A stretch of 41,117 nt of DNA from contig JAUXHA010000010.1 of NCBI GenBank assembly GCA_030621845.1, forward strand, positions 1 to 41,117. The letters run 5' to 3'. Positions 36,561 through 41,117 of the stretch are shown here, one piece after another. The translations under genes and the position numbers were made by a program. How positions within the stretch are numbered: the stretch's first letter is position 1; each line of letters begins with the position of its first letter. A model generated the notes under the pieces. The model was not told the DNA's origin. It saw only the letters and a program-made list of their open reading frames with translations, and searched no databases. This DNA comes from Spongiibacteraceae bacterium (GTDB lineage Bacteria > Pseudomonadota > Gammaproteobacteria > Pseudomonadales > Dasaniaceae).

Positions 36561-36582
36561 GGACATGTATTACAATATGTCT
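36561..36582. promoter_or_regulatory. Operator-like inverted repeat GGACAT-N10-ATGTCT
   Basis: This 22-bp site, 26 bp before the ATG of the propeller gene, has half-sites GGACAT and ATGTCT around a 10-bp centre. The site at 40070-40091 has the same half-sites at the same spacing but a different centre, the pattern expected of two operators for one dimeric repressor. Confidence 0.5.
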
Positions 36583-36607
36583 CATTACGTTTACTGGTTT
36601 GGTAGCG

Positions 36608-38341
36608 ATGAGCAATAACAAAATGCGGCATTGGCTGAGACGATTCCTCTATGTGATGGCTTTGCTATTGGCCTTATGCGTAGGCCTGCTTGTGTATTTA
36701 AAGATCCCTCCGCCCCAGATCATCACCCCCAACGATAAACAACCGCCCTTTGTGCAGCCGCTGCCTCATAGTTTACAGGGCCTGCCCTATGCTGCGACGG
36801 AGTGGCCTTCGGTGCATGGTGGCCCCGCCAATAATGATTATGTGGCAGTTAAGCACGGCGTTGAATTCAAGAAAGACTGGCAGGCGTTGTTGGGGATGGC
36901 AACAATTGTCGCGCCAACGACTGGTCCCGAAGGGAATATTTATCAGACTACCGGTAATCCGCCCGGCGGCGCCAACCTGTTTGCTTTGGATCGGCAGGGT
37001 AATATTCTCTGGCAGACACCACCCTGGCACGGCAAGCAGGATTTCGACAGTTGTGCGGTGTTGAACGGCCCCATCGTCGACAGCGATGGCGATATTTATG
37101 TCGCCGACTGTAATCAGTTTTGGGCTTTTAGGCCTGATGGTGAGGTGAAATGGGTGGTCGATTTACCGGCGCCAGCACCCGGTACGGTTTATCAGGATGT
37201 GGATGAAGAGCTTGAAATTTTCAATCCGGATAAGCCTGCAGAAAAAATCATCGTTAAGCGGCTCACCGAAATCCGTACCTTTGTTACCGCCTTTTTTACT
37301 GCTGACGGTGCCGTTGGCGGTATCACCGTATTTGGTGATGTACTAATTGTCGACCGGCAAACAGGTGCGTTGCTTGCAAAGCCTTTTCGCCTGCCCGGCG
37401 CTTCACCGCCACCGACGCAGCCACCGGAATCCGATCGGTTTTTAGTGGGGCTGCTGGATGGACGTTTAATTCAACCGTTGTTTGATCTGGTGGTTGGCCG
37501 TACCTTTAACTCTTCTAATACGCCCGCAGTAAATGCTCGCGATGGTCGTATTTTTGTCGCGGCAACTGGCCGGGAAAAAAATACCGGCGCGTTGTACGGT
37601 CTGGATTTTATTCCGGCGCGTGAGGCATCTGCACTGGGCGTGGTTAAACTTGCCACCACTAGCGTGATTGGCAAGGAGAGCGGTTCGTCGCCTTCGATCT
37701 CTCCCGATGGTAAGCAGGTTTATCTGACCGATGAGACAGGCAGGCTCTACGCGATTGATACTGCGAGCGGTGCGGTGGACTGTAAAACGGCTGAGTTGGA
37801 TGCACAGCCGGGCTCACCGACCATTGGCAGCGATGGCACGGTGCTGATACAAACCTTTGATGGCGCCGCAGCCATCGACCCGAATAACTGTGCAGTTGTC
37901 TGGCGTTTGGATTTGGATTGGCTGCTACAGCGTGAACTCCCGGCTGCCTTCGAGTTACTATTGGGTGAGCGCTTTCTGATGGGTGGTGGCACGATCGCGG
38001 TGACTGATACCGGGTTAATTATGCCGGTGATTCTGGGCTATAACTTTTCAATTTTTGGTAAAACATTACCCCTGGTGGTGAAAATTTTTTATCTTAACGT
38101 ACATCCGCAAACGGGCACTTTACTGGCGGGTAGTGTGCCCTATGAGGCTGAAGACAGTAATGATGCCTGGGTGGTGCCACTCAAGGATGGGCAGTTAATT
38201 TTTAACAATGGCTCCATGCGCAGTTCAATCGGCGCGTTAGTTGCCCCGCTAGTAAACCCGATTCTATCGCTGCAGGGGTTGCAATTGTTACAGCCCAAGG
38301 GTGGTATCGAATCGATCCGGGCGGTGCGCTACGCCGAGTAA
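36608..38341 (+). CDS. Membrane-anchored PQQ/BamB-type beta-propeller protein
   Basis: 577 residues from the ATG at 36608; a TTG at 36599 would add three. A basic N terminus and one membrane helix (about 13-32) anchor it with the propeller in the periplasm. Repeated blade motifs are clear: GPEGNIYQTTG, VDSDGDIYVADCNQFWAF, ARDGRIFVAAT, SPDGKQVYLTDETGRLYAID and GSDGTVLIQTFDG. These are pyrrolo-quinoline quinone-like repeats, but no dehydrogenase active site was seen, so it may be structural or a binding protein. Two cysteine pairs may form disulfides. The upstream operator suggests joint control with the flavoprotein and phosphotransferase genes downstream. Confidence 0.8.
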   Translation: MSNNKMRHWLRRFLYVMALLLALCVGLLVYLKIPPPQIITPNDKQPPFVQPLPHSLQGLPYAATEWPSVHGGPANNDYVAVKHGVEFKKDWQALLGMATIVAPTTGPEGNIYQTTGNPPGGANLFALDRQGNILWQTPPWHGKQDFDSCAVLNGPIVDSDGDIYVADCNQFWAFRPDGEVKWVVDLPAPAPGTVYQDVDEELEIFNPDKPAEKIIVKRLTEIRTFVTAFFTADGAVGGITVFGDVLIVDRQTGALLAKPFRLPGASPPPTQPPESDRFLVGLLDGRLIQPLFDLVVGRTFNSSNTPAVNARDGRIFVAATGREKNTGALYGLDFIPAREASALGVVKLATTSVIGKESGSSPSISPDGKQVYLTDETGRLYAIDTASGAVDCKTAELDAQPGSPTIGSDGTVLIQTFDGAAAIDPNNCAVVWRLDLDWLLQRELPAAFELLLGERFLMGGGTIAVTDTGLIMPVILGYNFSIFGKTLPLVVKIFYLNVHPQTGTLLAGSVPYEAEDSNDAWVVPLKDGQLIFNNGSMRSSIGALVAPLVNPILSLQGLQLLQPKGGIESIRAVRYAE

Positions 38342-38394
38342 CTGACCGGTGGTGGAAGGGCTAAAAAAGTGCCTTAAGTATTACTGCCTGTGCA

Positions 38395-40035
38395 TTATGC
38401 CGCTCTAGCTGCGGCATCGATGTCATTTTTTGTGTCGGCACTCTTGGCGTACTGCATGACTTCGTGAGCGCAATTATAACCGGGCAGAAAGGTGACGCCA
38501 GGGCCAGGATGACAAGAGGCACCACAGAGAAACAGATTGTCGATCGGTGTTACGTGACCGGTGCCCTCGACCAAACAGCGCTCGCCCAACATTTGTTCTG
38601 GATGTAGTGAGCCGTGAGTCCAGTCACCATTGGTGGCGCCGTGCATGCTTTCAAAATGATCGGAAGAAAAAATGGCCTGGTCACAAATTAATTCCCGGAA
38701 GTTGGGCATGTACTCACTGATATGATCGATGATCATCTCGGCGGCGCGATCGCGTAGTTTACCGCGCAGTGACTTATCCGCCGCACAGGGGAAGTAAAAA
38801 CCGTAGGCACTGGCGATGTGATAGCCGGCGGGTGCCAATGTGGGATCCATGACGGTGGGGATCTGGAAAGCCAGTGGCATTTTGGCTGGCATTTCACCCT
38901 TGATACAGGCCTCGTAACAGCTCTGCATTAACTCGGGTTCGACTACCATGGCGCTACCAAAGCGTGCGCCTTCAATATGGTTGAGTTTATCCATGTGTGG
39001 GGAGTAATCGGGCAGCCCGTTTAATTTGAACAGCATATGCACGAAGGCGCCGTTATGCTTGGCGCCGTCGACCTTGCTCTGGAACGCTTCGGCCAGGGGC
39101 TGATCGCTCAGCAGACCCTTAAATGTTGCCGGCTTGTCGAGGTTGGAAATAATCGTATTGGCAAAAATCTGCTCACCGTTTTTCATTTCAACGCCGATCG
39201 CACGGTTGTTCTCGACCAGAATAGTTTTTACCCGTTGCTTCATGCGCACTTCGCCACCCAGTGCTTCGATCTGTTCGACTAGTGACTCAGAGAGTTTACC
39301 GATACCGCCTTTAACCCGTTGCATCAGTCCGCCGGAACCCTCCTGGGCCAGGGTGTAGATCAGGCATAGTCCGGAACCCGGTGTATAGGGGCCTTTATAA
39401 GTGGCCTGTACTGCAGCGAAGGCCATACTGCCACGCAGCTCCTTGTGTTTTTCCTTGTCGGGGAAGAACTGGTCGATGATATCCATAGCCGAACCCTTAA
39501 AGGCCAGCTCCAGTTGCTTACGTTGTTTTGGTGTCTCGGCGGCGGCAATAATATCTTCCAGATTACGCGGCGCTTTGCGGGCGGTGAAACGGTCGACCAT
39601 TTGCGCGGGATATTTACAGAAGGCCAGTAACTTAACCATACCGACCATGGCCGAGAAGCCAAAGGTTCTCAGCACATTAAAAGCGAGGCGCAGCGGGTTT
39701 TTAAAAAAGATCAGTGGCCGCGCATCGGCGCCACAGAAATTAACCGCCATCACCGGCAGCGGGATCAATTCGACGCCATTATGTTCAAAGTCATAGTAGT
39801 CCCTGATCTCTTTAGAGAGCGGGAACAGGCAGCTGGCGCCGACTTCATTGCTGCAACCCTTGAGAATTTCACGGGTACCACTCATGCCGCCGACATAGTT
39901 GTTTTTTTCCAGCACCAGTACGGATTGACCGTTTTTGGCCAGCACGGTAGCTGCAGCCAAGCCATTGTGGCCGCCGCCGATGATCAGTGCGTCATAGTGC
40001 GGGTGCTGGCTGGTTTGTTGTTCGCTTGCGCTCAT
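38395..40035 (-). CDS. FAD-dependent phytoene-desaturase-family oxidoreductase
   Basis: 546 residues from the ATG at 40035, with AAGGAGCC 8 nt upstream; ATGs further upstream lack a ribosome-binding site. The dinucleotide-binding site ALIIGGGHNGLAAATVLA (16-33) is followed by Glu43 (VLVLEKNNYVGGM), and the C terminus has NLFLCGASCHPGPGVTFLPG, the second FAD-binding region of carotenoid-desaturase and PYROXD2-like proteins. Mid-sequence GGIGKLSESLVEQIEALGGEV and ISNLDKPATF also fit. It probably oxidises a hydrophobic polyene, isoprenoid or lipid; no carotenoid cluster is adjacent. It is divergent from the phosphotransferase across a 104-bp region with an operator-like repeat. Confidence 0.88.
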   Translation of the reverse strand: MSASEQQTSQHPHYDALIIGGGHNGLAAATVLAKNGQSVLVLEKNNYVGGMSGTREILKGCSNEVGASCLFPLSKEIRDYYDFEHNGVELIPLPVMAVNFCGADARPLIFFKNPLRLAFNVLRTFGFSAMVGMVKLLAFCKYPAQMVDRFTARKAPRNLEDIIAAAETPKQRKQLELAFKGSAMDIIDQFFPDKEKHKELRGSMAFAAVQATYKGPYTPGSGLCLIYTLAQEGSGGLMQRVKGGIGKLSESLVEQIEALGGEVRMKQRVKTILVENNRAIGVEMKNGEQIFANTIISNLDKPATFKGLLSDQPLAEAFQSKVDGAKHNGAFVHMLFKLNGLPDYSPHMDKLNHIEGARFGSAMVVEPELMQSCYEACIKGEMPAKMPLAFQIPTVMDPTLAPAGYHIASAYGFYFPCAADKSLRGKLRDRAAEMIIDHISEYMPNFRELICDQAIFSSDHFESMHGATNGDWTHGSLHPEQMLGERCLVEGTGHVTPIDNLFLCGASCHPGPGVTFLPGYNCAHEVMQYAKSADTKNDIDAAARAA

Positions 40036-40066
40036 CGGGTGGCTCCTTGGGTTAAAATGCATCAAT

Positions 40067-40094
40067 ATCGGACATATTAGCTTTTATGTCCGAT
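40067..40094. promoter_or_regulatory. Perfect operator-like inverted repeat between the divergent genes
   Basis: ATCGGACATA (40067-40076) and TATGTCCGAT (40085-40094) are perfect 10-bp arms with an 8-bp spacer, in the region shared by the flavoprotein and phosphotransferase starts (32 and 45 bp away). The central GGACAT-N10-ATGTCC core (40070-40091) matches the site at 36561-36582. A TetR-type dimeric regulator would suit, but none is encoded in the window. Confidence 0.55.
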
Positions 40095-40139
40095 GCTGGC
40101 AAGTTACACTGTGATTCTCTTTGGTCAATAGCAGTGTAT

Positions 40140-41117
40140 ATGATGAAAGCTATGAATCAGCTTAAGTTACTTCTATCCGCGCTCAAGCAGTGGGGTCTGG
40201 TGGTCAGGGATGCGGCGGGGGACGTCACTGGCAGTAGCTTTTCCTTTCACCCGGAGGTTGTGGCCGAGTCTCAATATCTCAGTAATATCATCAATCAGCA
40301 CGGAGTCGAGCCCCTGGCGGGGCCGGCGAGGATTAGCGGCGTTGAACAGTTGGGCATCCCCTCGGTTAGTAGCAACTGCAATAACCTGGTGGTTCGTATC
40401 GAGCAGCCCAGTGGCCAGCAGGTTTTGCCGGATACCCTGTTTATCAAGCTGCCGAGCCCTTCGCTGGTGACGCGCTGGTTTTTTAACGTCATTGAATCCT
40501 GGAAGCTGGAGTCGTATTTTTTTCGTCATGTGGCCCACACCCTGCCGATTCGGACCCCCAAGGCCTATGCCGTGGTGACCCAGGGTACGCGCTTTTGCCT
40601 GGTGCAGGAAAACCTCCATGCCGACCCCTCGGTCGAGCTGTTTACTAATTTTGACATGCTGAAAGGCCCTTCAATTGAACGGGTCAGGCAGTGCCTCGAT
40701 ACTTTTGCCCGTATGCACTGTGCACATTACGACCTGACCGAAGCCGAGCGGCTGGCTATTCTACCGCTGGATCATCACCCCTTCTTTGGTAAAACCATGC
40801 GAGTGGTTTCGCAGTCGCTCAATACACTGGGCCTGGCACCCTGTCTGAAAAAACAGCCCGGAGTGATCTCTGAACGGTTGATCGAGGTGTATAAAAAAAC
40901 GCTGGAGAACTGGGACTTGATGCTCGACTATTGGTTTGCCGGCCCCCTGTCACTGTGTCATGGCGATAGCCACCTCGGCAACTTTTTTGTTTCGGGTGAG
41001 GAAATGGGCATGCTGGATTTTCAGGCGGTGCACTGGGGTAATGGTATCCGCGATGTACAGTATTTCCTGATCGACTCGCTGCCCGCCGAGGTGTTGGCCG
41101 AGCACGAACAGGCGCTG
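40140..41117 (+). CDS. Aminoglycoside-phosphotransferase-fold kinase, cut by the window end
   Basis: 326 residues are visible, with the C terminus beyond 41117. The start is the first of two adjacent ATGs; a third ATG is at 40152, and no strong ribosome-binding site is present. The kinase fold is marked by FIKLPS (Lys103, likely ATP-binding), LCHGDSHLGNFF with the catalytic Asp276 and Asn281, and MLDFQAVHWG with the metal-binding Asp293. These belong to the APH/choline/ecdysteroid-kinase group, which phosphorylates hydroxyl groups of small molecules. The long N terminus with SNCNNLVVRIEQPSG resembles the ecdysteroid-kinase-like branch. The substrate is unknown, and antibiotic resistance is not implied. 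Confidence 0.82.
   Translation, partial: MMKAMNQLKLLLSALKQWGLVVRDAAGDVTGSSFSFHPEVVAESQYLSNIINQHGVEPLAGPARISGVEQLGIPSVSSNCNNLVVRIEQPSGQQVLPDTLFIKLPSPSLVTRWFFNVIESWKLESYFFRHVAHTLPIRTPKAYAVVTQGTRFCLVQENLHADPSVELFTNFDMLKGPSIERVRQCLDTFARMHCAHYDLTEAERLAILPLDHHPFFGKTMRVVSQSLNTLGLAPCLKKQPGVISERLIEVYKKTLENWDLMLDYWFAGPLSLCHGDSHLGNFFVSGEEMGMLDFQAVHWGNGIRDVQYFLIDSLPAEVLAEHEQAL

Noticed and set aside
1-41117. tRNA, rRNA, CRISPR array, complete insertion sequence, prophage or defence system
   Set aside because: None was recognised by reading. Coding density is high and the genes are mostly conserved housekeeping genes.

Overview
The window reads as ordinary chromosome from a gammaproteobacterium of moderate GC, probably a marine relative of Pseudomonas (Cellvibrionales/Spongiibacteraceae-like). 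This rests on gene order: lptM-lysA-dapF-DUF484-xerC, cyaY, cyaA, argH, algZ-algR and hemC-hemD-hemX-hemY form one compact block as in Pseudomonas, and DUF3426-prmA-accC-accB-aroQ-dsbD forms a second. Both orders are recalled, not searched. No rRNA, tRNA, CRISPR array, phage or complete insertion sequence was seen.

Layout. Bases 1-246 carry a 17-bp direct repeat and no convincing gene. Bases 247-6846 hold an exported beta-propeller protein, a MaoC-like hydratase on the opposite strand, and a two-gene RND efflux operon. Bases 6864-10850 (minus strand) are the lptM-lysA-dapF-DUF484-xerC operon for lipopolysaccharide assembly, lysine/peptidoglycan precursors and chromosome dimer resolution, with a well-formed promoter facing away from cyaY. 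cyaY and a DUF3187 outer-membrane-like gene overlap and converge on cyaA. argH and a lone hydantoinase-A gene form an operon divergent from algZ-algR and the heme genes hemCDXY (18719-24661). A cupin gene sits where the second block begins (DUF3426, prmA, accC, accB, aroQ, dsbD; 24680-32003).

Between dsbD and a lipoprotein gene lies a 267-bp MITE-like element with long terminal inverted repeats, flanking TA dinucleotides and two internal hairpins. After it come a lipoprotein, a PCu(A)C copper chaperone, a YajG-like lipoprotein, DNA polymerase II, a membrane-anchored PQQ-type propeller, a phytoene-desaturase-like flavoprotein on the minus strand, and a phosphotransferase cut by the window edge.

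The strongest leads are four. The class I adenylate cyclase keeps its family architecture but lacks several residues of the nucleotidyltransferase motif. The MITE-like element forms promoter-like junctions pointing at both neighbours. Two intergenic regions about 3.5 kb apart share a 22-bp operator-like inverted repeat that could link the propeller, the flavoprotein and the phosphotransferase in one regulon. A terminator-like hairpin lies over the first codons of polB. I saw no clearly new multi-gene defence or biosynthetic system.
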